Below are positions 21,529 through 32,085 of a DNA stretch of 64,000 nt, piece by piece. A model generated the notes under the pieces. It saw only the letters and a program-made list of their open reading frames with translations. It was not told where the DNA came from and did not search any database. The stretch's first letter is position 1, and the number at the start of each line of letters is the position of its first letter. A program made the translations under genes and the position numbers. The stretch comes from Endothia cerciana (taxonomy: Eukaryota > Ascomycota > Sordariomycetes > Diaporthales > Cryphonectriaceae), in contig JALRMH010000054.1 in NCBI GenBank assembly GCA_026119935.1, forward strand, positions 124,001-188,000, read 5' to 3'.

Positions 21529-23085
21529 CGTGGACGGAGTCTTGTGTGCCCCCGATGAGGCTGCCCGAGATGCGGTGAGGGGCTATACCGCGGTGTTTCC
21601 TGTTGCTGAACACCTAGGTACGATATGGGTGGAGGTGTAAAACGCCTCCACTGCGAGGTCCGCGAGATCTTCTTCTTCCCACCTCACCGTGATTGTTTCA
21701 GACAGGCCTCCGGCAACGGGTCAGGCCGAGCAATGTCTATGGCACGAAGGTTTTTGGTGGGAAACGGAGCTGGATGTCTTGCAGATTGTGCATCTCGTCT
21801 ATTATGTATTTGTCTGCTACCTACGGTACGTGGACGGACTGTCTGCTGTGTGATCGCACATGAAAAAAGTCAACGTCGTCATCATCGAGACCCTTAGCGA
21901 TAGGGTACCCCGCCGTATCCAGTGGCCTGGTAAGGATTACATAGACTCGAACCTCGGACTCGGAACGGGATCCCACCCACAGCTATTGTAATAGACTTCC
22001 GGCCCGCTCTGTTAATTGTCCCGGACCGAAGTCCTCTCCCCCCGGCTCTGCTCTGCTCTGCTGTCGTCATGCTTCATGCTGCATGCAGTGTCTTTCTCTC
22101 CTCCTCTGGCCTGCTGGCCCAGTCCTGGGGTGTCTGTGCTGCCCGTCCCTGGGGGCCTGTGACACTGACACTACCTGTGCGCGGGCGCATGCAGTGCCCC
22201 TTGGCCGAGGTTAGATGTTCTCGTCTCGGCATAGCACCTCCTCCTCTCCCTGGCACGTGCGACAGGCCTGACGAGCCTGCACACCCTGGGCTTGGCTGCA
22301 TAACATAGTCGCACGACTCTGCCTGGGGGCTTGTCTGGAACGCATGCCGTCCTGCTACCTCATCCTGATGGCGATGGCATGTCGTTGTTGGTCGGCGTGA
22401 ACCTCACAAAGGGCGGGCCTGCTCACCCGCGTGGTGTGGCCGCGACCCGCGATACGGTGCTGACGCAGAACCATGAGCAGGCCAGAATGCATCACCATCC
22501 GACCTCGAGGCCGGGGGGCGGACCGTATGCGAGGGAGATCGTTCGGGGATTTTCCAGGTTGACGACTTGATCAATCATGTCCGCGCCCAGTAACGATGCA
22601 GATCCTCTCCCCCCTCGTTAATTTCAATGCAACCTCACGACGCTCGTGTCCGACAATCCGACACTCCGACACTCAGCGGGATGCTCTTTTTCTTCTTCGC
22701 ACGGCTCGGTATGCTTCAATTGACCAGGAATATCTATTTATTTTGATCAAGCCATGCCAGCCTCGCCTCCTTTTCTTAGACACGGACGAGTCCAGCAGTC
22801 GCATTTGCCGCCCCTTTTGAGCGGTGCGCGAACCGGCATCACTAATAAAGGTGAGTGGTGACACCTGCTAAAGGGGGTGCCTCGTTTCGCCCCAGTCGCC
22901 CTCAGACATCATCTGTCACGGGCCTTGTCTCATCACCACACGACCCTGGGATAAACCCCCCTCCTCCCCTCCACACCAACCCGATGAGGCTCAAGCCGCT
23001 ACTGCACGGCGCGTGTTGCTTGGCAAAACCTAATATCTAACCCCGGTCTGACACTCGGGACGCCGTCTTCCCCTGCGTCAACAGC
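21529..23085. other. Intergenic region
   Basis: About 1.6 kb upstream of the DUF1295 gene. No supported gene; open frames are short and unrecognised. A B-box-like match near 21945-21957 (minus) was checked for a tRNA and does not fold. Confidence 0.6.
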
Positions 23086-23305
23086 ATGAGGGTCGCTTTC
23101 CTCTTCCTGATCGTTCGAGCCGCGAACGCCAAGGTTTGACACTACCGCCGTCTTGAAGCCGCCTCTTCCCTACCCAACTCTTGCGATGAAACCTGGGTGC
23201 CCTGTCCACACGCAGAACATCGTGGAGCGACGGGCGCCGAACGAGGCGTTGTCCGGTCTTCTGGTGTCGATACCGCCGCTTCCGAGCCGGACGTCTACTG
23301 AGTAA
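23086..23305 (+). CDS. Possible small secreted peptide, two exons
   Basis: Tentative. ATG at 23086 begins a 16-residue hydrophobic leader (MRVAFLFLIVRAANAK) followed by a possible intron (23134-23215; donor GTTTGA, acceptor CGCAG). The second exon, 23216-23305, reads NIVERRAPNEALSGL and continues to a TAA, 45 residues in total. A dibasic ERR lies right after the leader, as in Kex2-processed peptides. The layout (signal peptide as exon 1, then an intron) matches the secreted gene 700 bp downstream. The donor is weak, and a GTAAGG donor at 23302 would allow a longer product. Could be a true peptide gene, a decayed paralogue or chance. Confidence 0.35.
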
Positions 23306-23985
23306 GGCCTCTCTTGTCTTCCCCCTTCGGTCCAGATGTTTTCGTCACGATCTCCCTTCCCGTCCGCCCGTTGGTGGGAGCTTGTTCGGCCCCCCTACCT
23401 GTTCACTCTGCAGGGCCGGGCCTGTAAGAACATTCACCTCGCTCGAGCAGAAACAGCATCGTTTCCTGGGCCCTTCATTACGTACGCCAGACGCACGGCT
23501 CTTAACCGCCCGGTCCGGGGGTTGTCGCTACCGTTCCAGTCTCCCATGCTTCGAGCGTGGTTGTGGAGGCACTGCCAGTCGCAAGTCCGATCCACATACC
23601 CATATGCGGTGGTGGACTGAGACGGCCACAGTACTGCTACAATCCTCCCTATCCCTTCCACGTCCTGCCTCTTTCTCATGCGTTCCGGCCTCCTAAAACC
23701 CTTGGCCCATCCCATCTCGGGAAAGTCTATCCTGCTCCTGCCGTCGATCTACCTGCGGCGAGGCTCATCCCATTCCGAACCTGCTGGCTTGGCTTCCCCC
23801 CTCGTTCGAGACCAACTGCTCGTCGGCCTTCCTTTTCATCCCACGGGAGCGTTCGACACCTGATCGACGACCACGACGACCTTTTCCTTGACTATCCAAC
23901 GGCTGGTCCTGTTGTGCCATTCTTTTGTCTTAATTCTGGGTTGAAGAGTCGAAGAGAGGGGAGACCTCACCGGTCCGACGACAAG
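23306..23985. other. Intergenic region, upstream of secreted protein gene
   Basis: 680 bp. An open frame here runs beyond 23382 but has no ATG at its start and no recognisable content. Probably promoter and leader of the following gene. Confidence 0.5.
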
Positions 23986-25223
23986 ATGAGGCTTCTTCTC
24001 CAGTATCTCCTACTACTAATAGGATGTCTGTCGATTGCGCAGGTGGGTGGGACCCAACGGACGGACCGAATTCCTGGGGTTTTGGTGCCTAAGCCACGCT
24101 GACAAGACTTACAGGCGTCCATGTTCAAATATGAGGTTCCGAGAGCCGAAGCTGGAGACGACGTGCACAAGCGGGAACTGGAAAGCGCCATCAGGCGCCA
24201 TGGAAACGGAGGAGGGCAGGGCGATGTGGTCGCGTCACTCGTGGCGGCACTGAAAGATGCGGAAGCGAAACTCGGGGCGGAGAAGCAGAAGCAGGCGAAG
24301 ACCCAGACCCAGACCGTGACCCAGACCGTCGCGCAGACGGTCCAGCAGACGGTCACCGCGGCTGCGGCTGCGGCGAACAACCAGACCAACAATGCTGCTG
24401 GTGGGTGAGTTGCTCAGATCCATCTCCCCGTATCCGCCAGCCCGGGTGAGCCGTCATACTGACACGCTGCCAGGGCCGCCTTCTCCTTCCTCACGACCAC
24501 AGTCTTCGCAAGCGGCACCCCCGGCACAACGACCATTACCGCGCTCGCCTCGACCGTCACCCAGACCGTGATGGTGACCATCCCGTGTGCCACCAGTGCC
24601 GCCCCGGCCGTCGCCGCTAGCAGTGTGAGCGCTGCCGCCGGAGCCGGCGTCACGACCGTCCCTGTCCCCTCGCAACTGCAGACCACGACGGCGGCGGCTG
24701 CCAGTACCACTGGTAAGTTCGGCCTCCTTCTGAACCCTCTTACCCTCCGTCTAACCTCCCCCCCCCCCTTTTTTTTTTTTTTGCCTTAAATTTTTTTCTT
24801 TTCAGGTGAGGGGGGGGGGGGAAGGAAAAGAAAAGAAAAGAAAAGATAAAAGCATGGTATGCTCAAACATTCTTGTAATCATGCTAACATCTCTTCCCAG
24901 CGGCCACATCCGCCAGCACGCTCGAATCCTCCCTCAGCCTCGGCGCTGTCGGTGCGACATCCACTACCGCCGCAACGCCAGCCGCCGCCAGCACGCTCGA
25001 ATCCTCCGTCAGCCTCGGCGCCGTCGGTGCGACGTCCACTACCGCCGCAACGCCAGCCGCCGCCAACAACCCCGCCGTTGCCTCTTCGGCCACCGTGACG
25101 AGTGCCGCCGCGGCCGCGGCCGCGAACAATGCCGGCGAGCCGAATGTGAACACGAGCGGGTTGACGCTGGTGAGTGCGCTGAGCTTGGGCAACCTCGCGA
25201 GCCCGACGGCGAGTGTTGCGTAA
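23986..25223 (+). CDS. Secreted Ala/Ser/Thr-rich cell-wall-type protein
   Basis: Four exons: 23986-24042, 24115-24404, 24474-24712 and 24901-25223 (302 residues). Exon 1 encodes only the signal peptide (MRLLLQYLLLLIGCLSIAQ). Donors GTGGGT, GTGAGT and GTAAGT with AG acceptors keep frame. Exon 2 starts ASMFKYEVPRAEA with a dibasic HKRE, then a charged helix and a TQTVTQTVAQTVQQTVT repeat. Exon 3 has the wall-protein-like pattern TTTVFASGTPGTTT, TVTQTVMVTIPCATS. Exon 4 carries a 25-residue sequence twice in tandem (ASTLESS, LGAVGATSTTAATPA). The end (LVSALSLGNLASPTASVA) is only weakly hydrophobic, so a GPI anchor is uncertain. Low-complexity composition prevents family assignment; a heavily O-glycosylated wall or extracellular protein is the likeliest role. 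Confidence 0.75.
24911..25060 (+). repeat. 75-bp tandem duplication inside the secreted-protein gene
   Basis: Copies 24911-24985 and 24986-25060 differ at three positions: two silent changes and one Leu/Val change. The unit is exactly 25 codons, so frame is kept. Confidence 0.97.
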
Positions 25224-25688
25224 GGGCCGCTACGGCCGGTAGATGGTGGAGCTGGGGCAGGAAGGAGGGAAGGATGCCGGCAGGGCGAGGGACGACCTCT
25301 GTGGCCCCCGGACCTCGCTGGATGATACTCGGTCTGGATACCCTGGCAGGAACGCGGTGGGATCTATTATGTTCTCGGAGGAGGGAAACACTGGCCCGGG
25401 GGGTCTGGTGTATGTTGATGTTGGTGGTACAAGATTTAATATCCAGATCTCTCTGCTTTGGCCCAGCGGGTACACCTGACGCATCCTGACTGCTCGGCCT
25501 GCCTTGCTATCAAGGTCCAAGCTAGACGCTCTTATACCACCATTGAGCCGGCAATCCCAAGAACGCGTACTCCTTTCTTCGTGCATGTGCACTCCGGTAG
25601 CAAGCTCGTGGCAGAATGCCTAGGGGGTATCATTTTGTCTTCCGGACGCCATCTACGCCATAATGCTTCTTTGGTTGCGGTAGACGCC
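25224..25688. other. Convergent intergenic region
   Basis: 465 bp between the stops of the secreted-protein gene and RPP1; presumably 3' untranslated sequence. No gene seen. Confidence 0.6.
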
Positions 25689-26840
25689 TTACGCTGAGCC
25701 CTCCGCCGCCGCGGATTTCTTCTCGGCCAGCTTCATCTTCTTGGCCTGCCTCTTGCTCATCACCGGAAGGGCCTGGTCTCCGCCTCCGGGATCGCTACCT
25801 CCGTCGTGTTTCCTCTTCCCATCTCCTCCCTGCGGCGGGTCCTGTTGACCGGCCTGCCTCTTGTCACCTCCGCCCTTCTTCTTCCTCGCTCCCTCAACCC
25901 CTTGCTTGCCGCCGCCACCTTGGCCATCATCACCCCCGGCCCTCCCCCCCTGGCCCGGCACCCGCCCCTCCGCGTCCACGATGTCCACCACCCCCCTGTA
26001 GCCCCTCCTCTTCAGCCCCTCGTTCGCCACGACCGCCCTCGGGTTCCCGCCCAGCGCCTCCAGGCCCCTCTCGGGCCCCAGGCCCCAGCACGCGAAGAGG
26101 TTCACCAGGTCCGCCGGCGCCCGCAGCCCGGCCCCGGCGGCGGCCGCCCGGCACTCGCTGCTCACGACGAGGCCCCGGCCCTTCGTCGCGCGGACGAGCT
26201 CCAGCACGTTGGCGATGAAGCTGGCGCGGGCCCGCGCCGGGTCGCCGCCGCCGCCAGCGCCGGTCAGGAGCTGGCCGTAGCACACCTCGAACAGGACGCC
26301 GCGGTTGACGGCGGCCATGCAGGGCTTCGGCCGGAAGCGGAAGGGCTGCGAGGCGGAGAGGTTGAGGGAGATGAGGGCGACCTCCGGGTACGAGGTGCCG
26401 GTCGTCAGGGCCACGAAGGCCCTCTCGGTGAGGGGGCGCGCCGCGAGGAGGGGGTATGACTGCGAGAGGAGCGGGAGGCGGTGGTTCGTGGCCGGGTCGG
26501 AGATGAGAACGGTGGCGCGGCGGAGGACGGTGGGGAGCCTGCTGGATGTGGGAGGGGAGGCGGCATTGTTGTCGGCGGCGGCGGCGGCTGTTGCGGGCGG
26601 GACTGCCGCCGAGGAGGACGACAACGAGGACGACGCGGGGTTGCGGTTTGGTTGAGGAAAGGACGGGTGGACCGGACCAGCCTGCGGTATGGGGTTGGTG
26701 ACCTGCGCAGGTATCGGTGGTTCGATTATGTGGTTCAGCGCGACGACGTTGTACCCGAGCGACTGGCTGAACTTGAGCGTGCGCTCCAGGTCGGCCTGCG
26801 CGGTCTGGGCGGTCCAGACGATGTTGAGGTCGTAGAGCAT
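25689..26840 (-). CDS. RPP1: Ribonuclease P/MRP subunit p30
   Basis: 383 residues, intronless. The start at 26840 gives the conserved N-terminus MLYDLNIVW; the frame stays open upstream to 27254, but that part has no family resemblance. Rpp30/Rpp1 is a TIM-barrel-like protein subunit of RNase P (tRNA 5' maturation) and RNase MRP (rRNA processing) in the nucleus. Recognisable blocks: DLERTLKFSQSLGYNVVALNH, LRRATVLISDPATNHRLPLL, FVALTTGTSYPEVALISLN, MAAVNRGVLFEVCYGQLL, LELVRATKGRGLVVSSEC and LVNLFACWGLGPERGLEAL. A low-complexity Ser/Ala insertion splits the barrel at about residues 60-95. The last 90 residues are a Gly/Lys-rich basic tail (MSKRQAKKMKLAEKK) that may bind RNA or serve as a nuclear signal. 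It diverges from the zinc-ribbon gene. Confidence 0.94.
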   Translation of the reverse strand: MLYDLNIVWTAQTAQADLERTLKFSQSLGYNVVALNHIIEPPIPAQVTNPIPQAGPVHPSFPQPNRNPASSSLSSSSAAVPPATAAAAADNNAASPPTSSRLPTVLRRATVLISDPATNHRLPLLSQSYPLLAARPLTERAFVALTTGTSYPEVALISLNLSASQPFRFRPKPCMAAVNRGVLFEVCYGQLLTGAGGGGDPARARASFIANVLELVRATKGRGLVVSSECRAAAAGAGLRAPADLVNLFACWGLGPERGLEALGGNPRAVVANEGLKRRGYRGVVDIVDAEGRVPGQGGRAGGDDGQGGGGKQGVEGARKKKGGGDKRQAGQQDPPQGGDGKRKHDGGSDPGGGDQALPVMSKRQAKKMKLAEKKSAAAEGSA

Positions 26841-27501
26841 CCTGGCGGGGGCGTCGGTCTCTTCTTGTTTGTCATACCACGTCGATGTGAGGCCGGGCCC
26901 AGCTCTGTCCCCTACTATCAACGCGGTGCTGGGCAGGCGAGCCTCTCCCTGCCGGCTGCTTTCCTGGACGTGTTGACGGGGGGAGGGGGCGCTGTGTGTC
27001 GGAGCTCCCGAGGTCGTGATGTAAGTCGCAAGGCTGAGGAAGGCTCTCAAAAAGTTCGACGGGTGGGCCGCACCGGCAGGCCGCCCCCCCCCCCCCCCCC
27101 CCCAAAAAGAACCCAGGAACCCCATCAGGTTGGTTGCAGGGGGGGGTTGCCCACCTGGGCGACAGGGGAGCATCTTTTGGCAAGGCCTGGGCGCCTGCAG
27201 CTCGGCGAGCTTGGCGGTAGAGCTCAGTGGTCTGCAGGTCCAGCACAGCCTCAAATGCCTCGCACGCGGCGGGCCGGAAGTGACATCAACGGCGACTCGG
27301 CGCCATTCACGCGTGATATATTAATTTCTACTCTGGGCGGATTGCTGTTATCATTCGTTTTCCTCGGCCACCAACTCTCGTGCCTCCGTGATACCTACTT
27401 CTCATCTCGAGGCTGCCAAACGATTCCCCGGACAAGAGCAGGCAACATCTACAAATAAAAGAACAAATCCTTACGTCTGAGGCGATTCCATCACCACCAC
27501 C
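26841..27501. other. Divergent promoter region between RPP1 and the zinc-ribbon gene
   Basis: 661 bp, with C20 at 27084-27103 on the plus strand. The RPP1 frame is open through part of it but looks non-coding. Confidence 0.6.
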
Positions 27502-27839
27502 ATGTGTATCGTGTTCACCTGCGGCGAACACACCTTCAGGAAGCAGGTCGAGGGCTACGAGGGCGTGGTCTGCCAGTGCCACAACTGCGGGAACTACAGC
27601 GGCCATGTCATCAAGAGCCACCCGTGGTTTACCTTCTGCTTTGTTGTAAGACCAACAGCGCCGGCTGGGAAACAAGACACACGCTAACGAGCACAACAGC
27701 CTGTGATCCCCCTCTCATTCCACGGCTACGTGGACATCGTCTGCAACATCTGCAACTTCTCACAGCCGCTTGAGGCTCGCCCAGACGTCCAGTCCATGAA
27801 GGGAGGGGCTGGTGCCGGTGGAGGCGGGGGCGTCCCGTT

Positions 27840-27890
<51 letters not shown>

Positions 27891-27990
27891 CCAGCAGCAG
27901 CAGCCCCAGCCCGGAGGACCACCACAGGGCTGGAATGGACACCCTCCCCAGCAGGGAGGTCAGAACCAGGAGCCCGTGAGGTATGGATGA
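27502..27990 (+). CDS. Zinc-ribbon (zinc_ribbon_15-type) protein with polyglutamine tail
   Basis: Two exons, 27502-27645 and 27700-27990, giving 144 residues; the intron has donor GTAAGA and acceptor AACAG. The N-terminal 75 residues match a small fungal zinc-ribbon family: MCIVFTCGEHTFRKQVEGYE, then VCQCHNCGNYSGHVIKSH and, after the splice, GYVDIVCNICNF. Four cysteines in two knuckles (CHNC, CNIC) are the likely zinc ligands, with extra cysteines nearby. The central PWFTFCFVPVIPLSFHGY segment is hydrophobic and may be membrane-associated. The C-terminus is Gly-rich, then a run of 16 Gln (27841-27888), then Gln/Pro. Function is unknown for the family. RPP1 diverges from its 5' side. Confidence 0.85.
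27841..27888 (+). repeat. (CAG)16 coding for polyglutamine
   Basis: Uninterrupted CAG repeat within exon 2 of the zinc-ribbon gene, followed by CCC and more CAG. Confidence 0.97.
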
Positions 27991-28766
27991 AGGTCCCTTC
28001 GCGAGCCTGGAGAGGGCTATCGGGCGGAACAACACCGAGAACCCAAGGGCGAGGAGATGGGCGGCGGCGGAACAGCCCATGGTTTCGGGGCGGCGTAATG
28101 GCGTTGCGGGCAGTGTGTTCCCGGTTATGGACCGGATGCGAGCTCCAGAGCTGTACTGGATCAGCCTGCGCGCATATGGTCTCTCTGATTGTATACCCTT
28201 GATAGTATAATGATGCAGCAACGATTCATGAGCCCTAGGGACGAGTCTGTCGGAGGTGATGCTCATTATTCGGATGTCTCGCTTTGCAGCCACGAACACG
28301 TTCACACTATATCGAGTCGTCCGAGCCTTAATTGGCATGGATCTCTGCGGCGCGGTATCACTCCTCCTGCTACTCCTGCTCCCGCTCCTCAGGTGAGCCG
28401 TCGACAGCCTCTATAATTGTCCAGCTGGGCGTCACATGCAACATGAGGAGGGCAACAGGGTTAGGGTCTCTTGCTCGGTCGCTGGGCGGAGACGCTGCCA
28501 TGACGTCTGTGCCCAACCCTGGGAGAGCTCCAATGGGGCCATGCTTCTTTTTTTGGTACCTTTGGGATCACCTGCACCTGCGGCATCAGCACGACCGCCA
28601 GGTGTTCAATCCTTGGCAATTGGGAACGCTACAGCTTCGAGAGGTGCATCTGGTACAGCCACTGAGTTCCCGACCATGCCGAATCATCGGCGTTGAGGGA
28701 CCTGCCGCCCAAGACTTGGCCTCCAAGAACAAGAAGCACGAACCCCAGGTCATCCAGTCCTGTTGT

Positions 28767-28797
<31 letters not shown>

Positions 28798-29007
28798 ACG
28801 TGGGCGATCACCGCACGAAACACCGCCGAATACCGCGCTGCCGAAAGCTGGATCACTGCAGCCGTGGCGCTCGCTCGCAGAGTCAGTGAACTAGTACTAC
28901 TAGTCCTCGAATCTCGGGTGACTGGAGGACATTAGCAAAGCAGCCCACCCCCTGACTCGATATCCACTATTACGTCTGTCTTGCCCACCCGCGAACCCCC
29001 TTTCACA
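27991..29007. other. Intergenic region
   Basis: About 1 kb, including a (GGCGAC)5 repeat at 28767-28796. An unrecognised 185-codon open frame (28332-28889) crosses it but looks spurious. Likely promoter of the downstream DUF155 gene. Confidence 0.6.
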
Positions 29008-29205
29008 ATGTCCTTCTCAAATAAACGACCCGCCATGGCCCAGCGTCAAGAGACCAACGCCGCCATCCCTCCTCGCACCTTCTCGCCCATGCACCAGGTC
29101 TCCGTCGACAGGATCCTACGCCACGCCTCCGAGATCCCATCCGGCCAGCCTCGAGTCCCCCCCGCGCAACAGCTCCTCCAACAGCAGCAACAGCAGCCGC
29201 AACAA

Positions 29206-29287
<82 letters not shown>

Positions 29288-31163
29288 AGCAGCAGCAACA
29301 GCAGCAGCAGCAGCAGTCTGCACGGCAACCGCAGCCGGGATCCATCGCCGCAACACGAGCAGCAGCCAGGGCCGCGGCGAGAAGGACAAGTCCTAGTACC
29401 GGCGGCAGTATGTCTGGTGTGGTAGATGGAACGAGCAGGCGGATCACGCCGCAGAATGTTCCCCAGCGCACGACGAAGGTCAGCGAGAAGTTGGTGCTCA
29501 TTCCTGATGCCCCGGACGATGACGATGATGTCGAAGAGGACACCGCCCTGCTGGAAGGGGAGGATGAGAGGTCGAGGAGGAGGGTCATGGAGCAAGAGGA
29601 GGACAGGCCGCTTAGGGACGTGGAGCTGGACGTGCTGAAGAAACGGGGTGGTATTCGCGGGAAGAGCTATGCGGAACGACTGCCTAAACGGCAGCGTGCC
29701 GAAAAGGTGTCGAGGCTGACGGCGTATTGCACGGCCCAGTCTTTCAAGATGAAGGCTACGGCAGAATTCTTGCGGACGAAACACGAGGCAAAGACAAAGC
29801 TGTACGACGATTGTTTGTACGTGGTCTATCACCTCCCGCTGATGTCTGGCATTGAGGGGTACCGGGTGCGGAGCAGACCGATACTCAAGACACCCGGAAC
29901 GGGCAAGACGGTGCTGGACCTGGAGATCGAGAGGAGCGAGAGGAGGGATCAGCACTATGGCTACCTCGACGATTACAGTGGCAGTCCGCTCGCCCCTGAC
30001 AGCCCCTCGACTCTGCATCCCATCTCCAGCAACAGCTCCGAAGAACGTGGTCGGAACATGGACAGCCATACGGACGAGCACCCTGCCCTCAGTCCGATCA
30101 ACCGCCTCGCGCCGGACGCCAAGAACTTCGCCGAGATGTTCGTCTTCTCGTATGGTGTGGTCGTCTTCTGGAATTTCACCGAGCGGCAGGAGAAGGACAT
30201 CCTAGGCGACCTGACCTTTGCCGAGAGCGAACGGGGCGGGTCCCTCGTCGTCCGGCCCTTCGAGCCCAACGACTACGAGACCGAGGAATTCCACTTCGAG
30301 TACAGCGCAGACATCAAGCACCCGCGCATCTTCAACGACATGATCACGCTGCTGCCGCGGTCCGACCACATGGTGAAGCTCGGCATCAGCCACGCTGTCG
30401 CGCAGAGCACGAAGCTGTGCTCGTTCGAGGAGAGGATGTCCGAGACGATGCAGGAGGCACTGCCGGTGCCCAAGACGATGGCCACGACCGGTGATCTCAA
30501 CATGGGGCGGGATGAGATAGTGAAGATCTTGGGTCGGCTGTTCAAGAGCAGGGTGGACATCAACCTTTGTAAGTTGTTCCCCCGTCCTATTGCTGCTCGT
30601 AATTACTATGCAGGAGCAGTATGGCTCAGCCAAACTAACCCCCGGCAGCATCAAACATCCTGCCCGTCCCCAACTTCTTCTGGGAGTCCGAGCCGACCCT
30701 CCACCCGCTCTACCTGGCTATCCGCGACTACCTCGAGATCGACCCGCGCATCAAGGTCCTCAACGAACGCTGCCGTGTCTTCCTCGACCTCGCCGAGATC
30801 CTCTCGGACACCGTCGCCGACGCAAAGATGTCCGCCATCACGTGGATCGTCATCGTGCTCATCGTCATCTCCATCGTCGTCACCGTCACGGAGGTCGGGC
30901 TGCGCTTTGGGATCCTGCAGAAGAGCAACAACAGCAACCACCCCCCCACGGCGAACGGGACTGTGCTGTCGGGGGGCAGCGCCGCGGCGGACGGTGTCGG
31001 GGGTGTGGTCGAGGCCTTGCAGCGCGGGAGCGTCGAGTGGAAGCTCGCGAGGGCGAACATCACCGTGGACGAGCTGAGGCAGTGGGCCGCCGGCCTGGGC
31101 GAGAGCGAGAAGACTGTTGTGTGCGGTGGGGACGTTGTGGGGAGGACGTTTGCGGGTGTGTAG
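29008..31163 (+). CDS. RMD8: Rmd8/Rmd1-like DUF155 (YagE family) membrane protein
   Basis: Two exons, 29008-30568 and 30649-31163, giving 691 residues; intron donor GTAAGT, acceptor GGCAG. Relatives are Rmd1/Rmd8 (required for meiotic division, yeast) and RMND1 of mitochondria; the molecular role is unclear. The N-terminus is disordered and holds a 39-Gln tract (29200-29316), then acidic residues (DAPDDDDDVEED). The DUF155 domain follows: SRLTAYCTAQSFKMKATAEF, ILGDLTFAESERGGS region, PRIFNDMITLLPRSDHMVKL, ISHAVAQSTKLCSFEERM. Exon 2 gives FFWESEPTLHPLYLAIRDYL and DLAEILSDTVADAKMSAITW, running into a C-terminal membrane segment (IVIVLIVISIVVTVTEVGL, about 585-605), as in the family. The length and polar N-terminus favour Rmd8 over Rmd1. 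Confidence 0.92.
29200..29316 (+). repeat. Polyglutamine tract, 39 codons CAG/CAA
   Basis: Mostly CAG with scattered CAA, preceded by QQLLQQQQQQP. It lies in the disordered N-terminus of the Rmd8-like protein. Confidence 0.97.
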
Positions 31164-32085
31164 TGGATGAGGAGTAGTCAGCATAGCGATGATGCCTTTT
31201 ACATGCTTGCAGATACCCTGAATTAGATTGAGTTACATCATTCACTCGGTGAGGCGTCGTTGGCCTCCTCTGCAGCCTCGCTCTGGAGCGTCCCACTCCG
31301 ATGTCACGATTCGTCCAAGGCTCCTTTCTCGCACGACACACACGCATGCAGGCAGCCATCAGTGCAGTTCTCGAATGATAATTGATCCCATCGAAACAAC
31401 CTTGCATGATCCCCGCATCGTCCCGCACGTCGGAGCAAAAGAATCAATAGAGTATCTTCATTCTTTTCCAAGCTAGCTGACTGCACAGGTCTCTTTCAAA
31501 GGACCGCATTGCTCCGATCTGAAGAGAGGAAAGGGAAACGAAGATTGTACGTACAACCGGCCTCTTAGATCGATCAAGCAAGGAAAGAGAAGGAGAAGAG
31601 AAGTCATTCATGTCTGCCGGCCACATCAGCCAAGCATTTCACCGCGGAAAAGGTAGCTTCAGCACTCAAACCCGCCGACCTGGCCACACCGCACCCATAT
31701 AAGGATAGTAGTGGGCAAGATCAAATATTCCTGAGAACCTGATCTACCGCAGTATTCTGGTTTGTTAAGAAGAAAAATAAAAGAAATTCCGGGCCCTTGC
31801 AGCACTTGTCAAGGGGTATTATTGAAGTGCCGTCCCGAAAGAAGTAGGAACCTGCAAGAAAGGAAAGAGACAGACGCGAGATTCTCTAGTGGTATCATTT
31901 TGGATTCGAAGGGGGGAAGAAAAAGAAAGACATCGACAGGAGAGTGGCAAAAGAATGTCCATTTGAACGCAGACGGGAGGAAGGTCCCATGTGCCCAGGT
32001 TGAGGCGTTTGCACATGGATGGTATACGCCAGGTATGGTGGGTTCGGTGGTGTGGTTATCGCCACGCATGGTCTGTCCTCGGTTC
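31164..32085. other. Convergent intergenic region
   Basis: About 0.9 kb between the Rmd8-like and Msb1-like stops. No supported gene. A 227-codon frame starting at a TTG (31762) mostly overlaps the antisense of the Msb1 exons and is not believed. Confidence 0.6.

Noticed and set aside
21930..21975. tRNA on the minus strand, from a GGTTCGAGTC B-box-like match
   Set aside because: The arms around the putative T-loop do not pair and no A-box or acceptor stem is found.
28332..28889. 185-codon open frame upstream of the Rmd8-like gene
   Set aside because: Includes a simple GGCGAC repeat, no family resemblance and no splice or promoter support.
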